Assembly: GCA_964626595.1 (NCBI GenBank)
Contig: CAZVFU010000014.1
Location: 1 to 37,331, forward strand
Origin: JAWLFI01 sp964626595
Lineage (GTDB): Bacteria > Bacteroidota > Bacteroidia > Chitinophagales > Saprospiraceae
DNA: 37,331 nucleotides
Reading direction: 5' to 3'
The notes under the pieces are model-generated. The model was not told the origin of the DNA. It saw nothing but the letters and a program-made list of their open reading frames with translations, and did not search any database. This document shows, one piece after another, positions 31,462 through 37,331 of this stretch. Position 1 is the first letter of the stretch, and every line of letters starts with the position of its first letter. The position numbers and the translations under genes are program-made.

Positions 31462-32310
31462 ATGCGAACAACAATTATCTTGTCTTTTTTAGCGCTTGCT
31501 TTGTTTTCTTCATGTGAAACTCAGGAGAAAAATAAAGTAGTAGCTGGGTATGAAGTAGAGTACCACGTGCAGAATCCATTAACTGACGGACGCGCACAGG
31601 CTAGCGATTTCGTGGATTACACCATTAATATTTATTCTGGAGATAATCAAGTGGTTCCAGAACCTATGCAGCAAACGATGCAGCTTAACGCCGGGGATAC
31701 GGACCCCATAAGTGAGGTATTGAAAACCCTATCCGTAGATGATAGTGTTTCAATATATGTTCCTATGGATTCTTTGCCACCAGAGGCTAAGGGTGATCCC
31801 AATATTACTGAAGAGGGTATTGTTTATCACATAAAAATGAATCAAATAATTGATGAGGAAACTTATATGCTCGAGCAATCTGAAAAGCGTGAGGCTCAAG
31901 CAGCTCAGAAGCTTCAGGTAGACTCTCTATTAGATGAGTATTTGAAAATGTATAAAGAAGGTACAATTGCCGACCTGGAAACGACTGAGAATGGGGTGGA
32001 ATTCGTGGTTCTCGATGAGGGAATGGGTGCTCCAGTGATGAAAAATGATCGAATCAACGTTCATTATGTGGGTCGTTTAATTGAAACAGGCGATGAATTT
32101 GACAATTCCTTGGATCGAGGCCAGCCTCTGCCCTTGGAAGTAGGAGTAGGGCGTGTCATTCAAGGATGGGATGAAGGCTTGCTCGAATTCAAGCGTGGCG
32201 ATATTGGCCTATTATTTATCCCTTCCGACTTAGCATATGGCGATGCGGAAAGCGGACCTATACCCCCTAATTCGGACTTGTTGTTTTACGTAGATATCAT
32301 GGAAGAATAA
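31462..32310 (+). CDS. FKBP-type peptidyl-prolyl isomerase lipoprotein, GldI-like
   Basis: An envelope lipoprotein with peptidyl-prolyl isomerase fold. A lipobox is clear (LFSSC, lipidated C18). The C-terminal half (about residues 175-282) is a canonical FKBP domain: RINVHYVGRLIETGDEFDNS, PLPLEVGVGRVIQGWDEGL and IPSDLAYGDAESGPIPPNSDLLF. The N-terminal half (about 25-145) looks like a degenerate FKBP domain of the same fold (ASDFVDYTINIYSG; EVLKTLSVDDSVSIYVP), with a Glu/Gln-rich helix joining them. GldI of F. johnsoniae is an FKBP-type lipoprotein needed for gliding and sits beside a DHH gene in related genomes, so this may be GldI; at 282 residues it is longer than the GldI I know. Confidence 0.85.
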   Translation: MRTTIILSFLALALFSSCETQEKNKVVAGYEVEYHVQNPLTDGRAQASDFVDYTINIYSGDNQVVPEPMQQTMQLNAGDTDPISEVLKTLSVDDSVSIYVPMDSLPPEAKGDPNITEEGIVYHIKMNQIIDEETYMLEQSEKREAQAAQKLQVDSLLDEYLKMYKEGTIADLETTENGVEFVVLDEGMGAPVMKNDRINVHYVGRLIETGDEFDNSLDRGQPLPLEVGVGRVIQGWDEGLLEFKRGDIGLLFIPSDLAYGDAESGPIPPNSDLLFYVDIMEE

Positions 32311-32346
32311 ATTGAGCATTTATCAATTCCAATAAAATTTTGAACT

Positions 32347-33436
32347 ATGACATCTGATCAGTTGGATGCCCTAAAAGCACGCTTGCTTTTGTTAAGGAGG
32401 TATCTTTGACGTCGATAGACGAAAACGTGATTTAGAAGATTTTGAGATGCGTGCGGCTGCACCTGATCTATGGAATGATCCCGTTGCTGCTGAATCTTTG
32501 ATGAAGGACATTAAACGCGAGAAGTCCTGGATTTCTTTATACGATAAAGTTCGGGAAGAGGTCGAGCAGGTTGAGGTTTTATATGAGTTTTTGCAAGAAG
32601 GTGAGGGTTCCGAGGAAGAAGTTGAGAGAACTTATAATAAGGCGGTGAGTACGCTGGAGGATGTTGAGTTTCGATCGACATTGAATAAACCTGAAGATGA
32701 ACTCAGTTGTGTTCTTGAAATCAATGCCGGAGCAGGAGGAACAGAAAGTTGCGACTGGTCAGCCATGCTGCAGCGCATGTACGTCATGTGGGCAGAAAAG
32801 AACGGCTATAAGGTATCTGTTCTCAATATCCAAGACGGTGATGTAGCTGGAGTCAAGAGTGTTTCAATTGAAATTGATGGGGATTATGCATATGGCCTTT
32901 TAAAGAATGAAAACGGAGTCCATCGTTTGGTTCGAGTCAGTCCTTTTAATGCGCAGGGGAAACGGATGACTTCTTTTGCTTCTGTTTTTGTCCATCCAAT
33001 GGTCGATGATCGGATCGAGGTTGAGATTAACCCAGCTGATTTAAGTTGGGATACATTTCGATCGAGTGGGGCCGGAGGCCAGCATGTCAACAAAACGGAA
33101 TCGGCGGTTCGAGTAACTCATGCCCCTTCGGGCATCGTGGTCGAGTGCCAGCAAGAGCGGTCTCAGCACATGAATAGGGATAAAGCCATGCAAATGCTGA
33201 AGTCCAGGCTGTATGAAAAGAAAATTCAAGAGCAGCTAGCTGAAAAGGACAAGGTGGAAGCGGGAAAAATGGCCAATGAATGGGGTTCGCAAATTCGCTC
33301 TTATGTTTTAGATGATCGGAGGGTGAAAGATCACCGGACCCAACATCAGACTCCTCAAACTGAGGCGGTGTTGGATGGAGATATTGACGAATTTCTCAAG
33401 GCTTCTTTAATGTCACATGATGTAAAACAAGAATAG
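32347..33436 (+). CDS. prfB: Peptide chain release factor 2, expressed by programmed +1 frameshift
   Basis: RF2 ends translation at UGA and UAA. Two frames are joined: 20 codons from ATG 32347 end ...TAT CTT, followed in frame by UGA at 32407-32409; skipping one base continues with GAC GTC GAT to the stop at 33434, giving 362 residues. Motifs are SPF in RVSPFNAQ (the UGA-recognising tripeptide) and GGQ in SGAGGQHVNKTES. The gene would be read as two fragments by ordinary gene finding. The frameshift site itself is listed separately. Upstream by 36 bases is the FKBP lipoprotein; downstream the stop is one base from the converging cutA stop. Length and sequence agree with RF2, not RF1. Confidence 0.97.
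32395..32410 (+). promoter_or_regulatory. Programmed +1 ribosomal frameshift signal of prfB
   Basis: The order AGGAGG (32395-32400), TAT, CTT, TGA, C is the classic RF2 autoregulation signal: internal Shine-Dalgarno, slippery CTT in the P site, UGA stop (32407-32409) followed by C. Low RF2 favours the shift and so makes more RF2. The internal AGGAGG is striking in a phylum that hardly uses such sequences for initiation. Confidence 0.93.
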
Positions 33437-33437
33437 C

Positions 33438-33764
33438 TTAGTCAATAGCTTTTACCGAGTCGTAAATCCATTTTGTATAAGCCGGATTAGCTTTTACTTT
33501 CCAATGCAGTAAACAGGGTGTTTCGTAGGGATGGGTTTTCTCGGCGAAATTCATAAAGCTGTCAATCAGGTGGTTTCCTGTTTTCACTATACTCACATAC
33601 TCGTCTTCAGAAATCACTTTTTCTTTCCAAAAGTAGCTACTATCTATGGCAAAGACATTTCCACATGCGATCCATTTTTCTGATAGACAGTGATTAATGA
33701 AATTTCGAGCGCTTTCTTTAGTTTCGTGAGTGATGTAAAAAATAGTGAAGCTGTCCTTTTCCAT
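33438..33764 (-). CDS. cutA: CutA family protein (divalent cation tolerance)
   Basis: CutA1 is a small trimeric protein related in fold to PII; its name reflects copper tolerance in E. coli, but its real function is unsettled. The 108-residue protein has the family pattern: FYITHETKESARNFINHCLSEKWIACGNVF, IDSSYFWKEKVISEDEYVSIVKT and a closing HPYETPCLLHWKVKANPAYTKWI. It converges on prfB with one base between stop codons. No terminator is seen between them. Confidence 0.9.
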   Translation of the reverse strand: MEKDSFTIFYITHETKESARNFINHCLSEKWIACGNVFAIDSSYFWKEKVISEDEYVSIVKTGNHLIDSFMNFAEKTHPYETPCLLHWKVKANPAYTKWIYDSVKAID

Positions 33765-33887
33765 TTTTATTTAAATTTGGATAGAGTTTTAATATGGAGT
33801 CAAGGTAAAGTATTTCTGATTCATTTTTGAGTATTCCCTTTTTCATTCCATTTTCCTTATTTTCGTCATCTCAAAAAATAATCTATT

Positions 33888-34778
33888 ATGAAAAATATAA
33901 CTGTTATTGGAGCCGGAACAATGGGAAATGGAATCGCTCATGTTTTTGCAATGAATGGGTATGTTGTAAATATTGTTGACGTGAACCAAGGGGCATTAGA
34001 TGCTGCTAAAGAAACGATTTCAAATAATTTGGCACGCATGGTTAAGAAGGAAAAAATTTCTTCTGAACTACAAGACTCTACTATGCAGCGTTTAAAATGG
34101 CATACCTCAATGAAAGGATCGGTAGAAGAAGCGGATTTGATTGTTGAAGCGGCAACAGAAAATGTAGACTTGAAACTGAGTATTTTTAAGCAAATGAGTC
34201 AAATGGCTAATGATGATGCTATTTTGGCGACAAATACTTCCTCTATTAGCATAACCAAGATTGCTTCTGTGACAGATCGGCCAGATCGTGTTGTTGGAAT
34301 GCATTTCATGAATCCAGTGCCCATTATGAAATTGGTGGAAGTTATTCGTGGTTACAGTACCTCCGATGAAGTAGCTCAGGCGGTTGTTTCCCTTAGTGAG
34401 GACATTGGAAAAGTGCCTGTGCTGGCAAACGACTATCCAGGCTTTGTTGCCAATCGCATATTGATGCCAATGATAAATGAAGCGATTTACACCCTGCATG
34501 AGGGGGTAGCTGGCGTTGAAGAAATCGATACGATTATGAAATTGGGAATGGCTCATCCCATGGGTCCTTTACAATTGGCTGACTTTATTGGGCTGGATGT
34601 TTGCTTGTCCATTCTTGAAGTATTATACGATGGTTTTAAGCTGGACAAATATGCTGCCTGTCCTTTATTAGTAAATATGGTAGAGGCAAATAAGTTAGGT
34701 CGAAAAACGAAAGAAGGGTTTTACGACTATTCTGAAGGAGGAAAAAATGCGAAGGTGTCAGCTATGCTTGTAAAATAA
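33888..34778 (+). CDS. 3-hydroxyacyl-CoA (3-hydroxybutyryl-CoA) dehydrogenase
   Basis: It oxidises or reduces the 3-hydroxy/3-keto pair of short acyl-CoAs with NAD(P)(H), acting in fatty-acid degradation or related routes. The 296-residue stand-alone form matches PaaH/Hbd. Features are the Rossmann motif VIGAGTMGNGIAHVF at residues 5-19, LATNTSSISIT with the catalytic serine region near 110-120, the catalytic His in GMHFMNPVPIM near 137, and PGFVANRILMPMINEA near 185. A terminator lies 18 bases after its stop. No acyl-CoA gene cluster is adjacent, so the pathway is not fixed. Confidence 0.93.
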   Translation: MKNITVIGAGTMGNGIAHVFAMNGYVVNIVDVNQGALDAAKETISNNLARMVKKEKISSELQDSTMQRLKWHTSMKGSVEEADLIVEAATENVDLKLSIFKQMSQMANDDAILATNTSSISITKIASVTDRPDRVVGMHFMNPVPIMKLVEVIRGYSTSDEVAQAVVSLSEDIGKVPVLANDYPGFVANRILMPMINEAIYTLHEGVAGVEEIDTIMKLGMAHPMGPLQLADFIGLDVCLSILEVLYDGFKLDKYAACPLLVNMVEANKLGRKTKEGFYDYSEGGKNAKVSAMLVK

Positions 34779-34795
34779 ATGAGGAAGCTCATAAT

Positions 34796-34836
34796 AATGG
34801 AAGTAGTATAAAATTTACCGCTTCCATTTTTTTTTG
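34796..34836 (+). terminator. Intrinsic terminator after the hydroxyacyl-CoA dehydrogenase, overlapping the S4 gene end
   Basis: Arms AATGGAAG (34796-34803) and CTTCCATT (34821-34828) form a stem with a 17-base loop, followed by a long T-run to about 34835. The right arm and T-run are also the last Lys-rich codons of the convergent S4-domain gene. Confidence 0.75.
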
Positions 34837-35207
34837 AAGGCTTCTAATTCTCTTCTTTCTTTTTTGGTAGGTCTTCCTGCCCCTTTTTCCCGTCGTTCAG
34901 TTTGACCTTTCCCAATATACCAATCCTTATACTTATTCAGCTCATCCTCTGATGTTAAGTTCTCATAACATTCCTGAGCTATGGGAGCACCTACTCGTTT
35001 TTGGATAATCTTATCCACTTTAAATATATAGTCAAACCCATTTTTTTTGACCTCTAAGACTTCGCCTACTTCAATAGATTGCGATGGTTTTACTTTTTCG
35101 CCCTCCAATTTTACTTTTCCAGATTTACATGCTGTATTTGCTTGCGTTCTGGATTTGAAAATGCGAACTGACCAAAGCCATTTATCAATTCTTCCTTTTT
35201 TTGACAT
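34815..35207 (-). CDS. S4 domain RNA-binding protein, Hsp15-like
   Basis: An S4-fold RNA-binding protein like heat-shock protein Hsp15, which binds 50S subunits carrying stalled nascent chains. The 130-residue protein opens with GRIDKWLWSVRIFKSRTQANTACKSGKVKLEG, the S4 motif, at residues 5-35; the mid part FDYIFKVDKIIQKRVGAPIAQ is also family-like. The C-terminal 35 residues are strongly basic (KKERRELEAFKKKWKR), and their code is shared with the terminator above. It starts seven bases downstream of the DUF58 gene and is presumably in its operon. Confidence 0.88.
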   Translation of the reverse strand: MSKKGRIDKWLWSVRIFKSRTQANTACKSGKVKLEGEKVKPSQSIEVGEVLEVKKNGFDYIFKVDKIIQKRVGAPIAQECYENLTSEDELNKYKDWYIGKGQTERREKGAGRPTKKERRELEAFKKKWKR

Positions 35208-35214
35208 AAGCTAA

Positions 35215-36147
35215 TTAGGTAACTTTCATCTTTTTTCGTTGGATCAATACAGATTGAAGAATTTGTTCAAAACCTTTTTGAATATCCGTTTCTACAAACT
35301 GAATTTTATATTGTAGACATTTCATTTTTAATTCATCTCGATAAGCCCGAAGACTTTCCGAATACTTTTTATGTACTTCTTTGGGGCGAATTTTTATTTT
35401 TTCTCCGGTTTCCACGTCTTCAAATATATAAGGCCTGTTGGCATAGGCCAAGTCTACTTCTTTTTCTTTATGTACTGTGTGAAACAGAATAACTTCATGC
35501 TTATTGTGTTTTAAATGCTGTAAGCCAGCAAAGAGTTCATCTGTATTATCCATTCGATCTAACATATCGCTAAATACGATGATTAGCGATCTTTTGTGTA
35601 CTCGCTCCGCCACATGATGCAGGGCTTCAGCAGCTGCAGTTGTTTTATGTATTTGCGGACCTTCCAGTGCCCGGTGAAGGTAAGTAAGCATCAACCGATA
35701 GTGAGATGTACTCGATTTTGTGGGACTATGTACATTGATCTCTTCGTCAAAAAGACTTATGCCAAAAGCATCTCGTTGCTTTTTCAAAAGGTTCATGAGT
35801 GATGCTGCAGCCAGACAGGAAAACTGGAATTTATTGATTTCTCCTTCATTGAGGTCTTGCAAGGCTGGAAAGTGCATTGACGAGGATTGATCTATGATGA
35901 TTTGGCATCGCAGGTTCGTTTCTTCCTCATATCTCTTTGTAAATAACTTATCAGTCCGTGCAAACACCTTCCAATCAATGTTTCGGGTGGATTCCCCCTG
36001 ATTATAAAGGCGATGTTCTGCAAACTCAACTGAAAACCCGTGAAATGGGCTTTTATGTAAACCTATAATGAAGCCTTCAACGACCTGCTGCGCTAAGAGG
36101 TCTAAGTTATTTAATGAGCGAACGTTATACTTTTCAAAAATATTCAT
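35215..36147 (-). CDS. DUF58 domain protein (vWA-like, MoxR-associated family)
   Basis: A 310-residue cytoplasmic protein with a vWA-like metal-binding fold, of the kind often encoded next to MoxR ATPases and thought to assist in assembly of complexes or cofactors; the role in this organism is unknown. Conserved stretches are RNIDWKVFARTDKLFTKRYEEE at about residues 56-77, the metal-ion (MIDAS-like) motif DQSSSM near residue 88, and IIVFSDMLD near residue 191. There are no membrane segments. No moxR gene is seen in the window; the upstream gene is the proteorhodopsin, transcribed the other way. It heads a two-gene unit with the S4 gene. Confidence 0.88.
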   Translation of the reverse strand: MNIFEKYNVRSLNNLDLLAQQVVEGFIIGLHKSPFHGFSVEFAEHRLYNQGESTRNIDWKVFARTDKLFTKRYEEETNLRCQIIIDQSSSMHFPALQDLNEGEINKFQFSCLAAASLMNLLKKQRDAFGISLFDEEINVHSPTKSSTSHYRLMLTYLHRALEGPQIHKTTAAAEALHHVAERVHKRSLIIVFSDMLDRMDNTDELFAGLQHLKHNKHEVILFHTVHKEKEVDLAYANRPYIFEDVETGEKIKIRPKEVHKKYSESLRAYRDELKMKCLQYKIQFVETDIQKGFEQILQSVLIQRKKMKVT

Positions 36148-36489
36148 GTTTTCACTTTAGGTAAGAACGAATATAAGATCATTTAATGGTATGAGAAAAG
36201 AAAAAGACTGAGAAACAGCTTCGGGTTATATAATGTTTGTTGAAAACCATAAAATTTGTGAGAACTGTCTTTCAATTAACATTTTAAGTCGATTTCAATT
36301 CGAATATATAACTGCTATAAACAAATACATGCTTTTTTTATTCTACATGTATATTTTGGATATGTGGAAAATGTCATAATGTCCTAGCATGGCAAAATAT
36401 AAAGTTTTACGTGGAGTCCAGATACCACCTTAAAAACGGGGCGATTCCGAAAAGCCAGATGAGTAGGACCAAAACCAAAACTGTTACTT
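36148..36489. other. Noncoding region upstream of proteorhodopsin
   Basis: These 342 AT-rich bases separate DUF58 (minus) from proteorhodopsin (plus). No gene is supported. A poor -7-like match (TATATTTTG, one base too long) is at 36350-36358. The last 80 bases contain complementary stretches (GTGG/CCAC around 36411-36428 and GTCC/GGAC around 36417 and 36470) that could form a leader RNA structure, but I do not recognise a known riboswitch. Confidence 0.4.
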
Positions 36490-37224
36490 ATGTTTTTACT
36501 CGATGCATTATCAATTCCCAAAGACGATCCCGTAGCGTTTACATTTTTCACGGGGTACATGGCTATGTTTGCTGCTTCAGTTTTTTTCTTTTTTGAAAGA
36601 GGGACTGTAGCTAAGAAGTGGAAAACGTCACTTCTTGTTTCAGGACTGATCACCGGTATAGCCGCAGTGCACTATTATTACATGCGTGACTATTATGCGA
36701 TGACAGGTGAGAATCCCACTGCGCTTCGCTATATTGATTGGACGCTTACGGTTCCTTTGATGTGTGTGGAATTTTATTTGCTCACAAAAGCAGCAGGAGC
36801 AAAATTAGGTTTATTATGGAAACTCATTTTAGCATCTGTTTTAATGCTCGTGGCCGGTTATATCGGTGAAGCTTTTAATCCGGAAGGTGGAAGTACGAGT
36901 CACTCGGTAACCTGGGGCGTCATTTCGACTATTGGTTATCTTTATATTTTGTACACTGCCTGGTTTGGAGAAGTTGCGCAATTGTCAAAAAATAGTGGTA
37001 ATCCGACTGTAGAACGAGGCGTGCGAACTTTAGCCTGGTTTGTACTTGTGGGTTGGGCTATTTACCCCATCGGTTATATGTGTATGGAAGGCGGGTGGTT
37101 AAACATCGCTCTAGGTTGGGAGCCATCTAGCGTTGACCTGTTTTACAATATTGCTGATGCTGTTAATAAAATAGGATTTGGTCTTGTGGTCTATAACATT
37201 GCCATCACAAGCTCAAATGACTAA
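36490..37224 (+). CDS. Proteorhodopsin, green-tuned outward proton pump
   Basis: A seven-helix retinal protein that pumps protons out in light. The 244-residue protein matches Bacteroidota proteorhodopsins. Proton acceptor D83, T87 and donor E94 in RYIDWTLTVPLMCVEFYLL give the DTE set, so an H+ pump and not the Na+ (NDQ) or Cl- type. H61 pairs with the acceptor (AAVHYYYMRD). The spectral-tuning site is M91, the green-absorbing state. Retinal binds K227 in ADAVNKIGFG. Residue G143 in VTWGVISTIG is the position where a Gly is thought to open a side window for a carotenoid antenna. No retinal- or carotenoid-synthesis gene is in view. It ends in a terminator at 37254-37290. Confidence 0.96.
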   Translation: MFLLDALSIPKDDPVAFTFFTGYMAMFAASVFFFFERGTVAKKWKTSLLVSGLITGIAAVHYYYMRDYYAMTGENPTALRYIDWTLTVPLMCVEFYLLTKAAGAKLGLLWKLILASVLMLVAGYIGEAFNPEGGSTSHSVTWGVISTIGYLYILYTAWFGEVAQLSKNSGNPTVERGVRTLAWFVLVGWAIYPIGYMCMEGGWLNIALGWEPSSVDLFYNIADAVNKIGFGLVVYNIAITSSND

Positions 37225-37253
37225 AAACTCTCTTTCATTGTAGTTTGTAGTTT

Positions 37254-37290
37254 GGGAAAGGACTGAGAGGTTCTTTCCCTTTTTATTTTT
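37254..37290 (+). terminator. Intrinsic terminator after proteorhodopsin
   Basis: Arms GGGAAAG (37254-37260) and CTTTCCC (37273-37279) with a 12-base loop are followed by a T-rich run. The gene is therefore probably transcribed alone. Confidence 0.85.
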
Positions 37291-37331
37291 AATTCATTTT
37301 CATCAGTCTCTTTTTAACAATAATATTCGCA

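Noticed and set aside
32347..32409. prfB read as a broken gene
   Set aside because: The in-frame UGA is at the canonical programmed-frameshift signal, so it is functional regulation and not a pseudogene or sequencing error.
36411..36489. Known riboswitch (cobalamin, TPP or SAM) upstream of proteorhodopsin
   Set aside because: Some short stretches look box-like, but the conserved cores of these classes are not present.
1..37331. CRISPR arrays, tRNA, rRNA, insertion sequences or prophage genes
   Set aside because: I looked for spaced direct repeats, cloverleaf patterns in the gaps, transposases and integrases and found none.

Overview
The window comes from a Bacteroidota chromosome, most likely an aerobic, sunlit-water, gliding/T9SS-type member; I cannot place it to genus. 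Evidence: TAnnTTTG promoter -7 boxes with almost no Shine-Dalgarno sequences before genes, gliding-motility ABC genes gldA/gldF/gldG, a type IX secretion (T9SS) sorting domain on a secreted protease, a PorE-like periplasmic protein, DUF3098, WbqC-family and RecF/DUF721 gene pairs typical of the phylum, and a green-type proteorhodopsin. No phage, plasmid, CRISPR, tRNA or rRNA was seen. Most of the window is ordinary core chromosome; the accessory signal is in intergenic repeats.

Layout. 1-5797 (minus): wbqC-like and a TonB-dependent receptor overlap by 4 bases; then ppk1 followed by purB, whose 3' end lies off the left edge. 5933-15274 (plus): ftsX, then a very tight nine-gene run starting at its own promoter: DUF3098, uppP, truB, gldA, gldF, gldG, DUF4340, a zinc phospholipase C/S1-P1-like secreted protein, and a DUF368 (PopT-type) polyprenyl-phosphate transporter. 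It therefore brackets a gliding-type ABC complex with an undecaprenyl-pyrophosphate phosphatase and a likely undecaprenyl-phosphate translocase. 15275-15520 is an intergenic repeat-like element. 15521-20238: two divergent genes, a T9SS-exported subtilase (minus) and a PorE-like TPR/PD40 protein ending in two SPOR domains (plus).

20239-20441 holds one copy of a GC-rich two-hairpin repeat. 20442-25006 (minus): ribH, a metallo-beta-lactamase-fold hydrolase, a SpoU RNA methyltransferase, then purK-purE-SDR. 25054-26843 (minus): a membrane-anchored TPR protein and pdhA. 26959-28374 (plus): recF and DUF721, convergent with a second subtilase (28432-30081). 30082-30427 carries a second, inverted copy of the two-hairpin repeat. 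30428-33436 (plus): nrnA-like DHH phosphoesterase, an FKBP-type lipoprotein resembling GldI, and prfB with its programmed +1 frameshift. 33438-37331: cutA (minus), 3-hydroxyacyl-CoA dehydrogenase (plus), DUF58 and S4-domain genes (minus), and proteorhodopsin (plus) with its terminator.

The points most worth a second look are the nine-gene lipid-carrier/gliding operon, the SPOR-tailed PorE-like protein beside a T9SS cargo protease, the proteorhodopsin with a Gly at the proposed carotenoid-antenna fenestration, two intergenic repeat families, and -7 promoter boxes that abut start codons (possible leaderless mRNAs).
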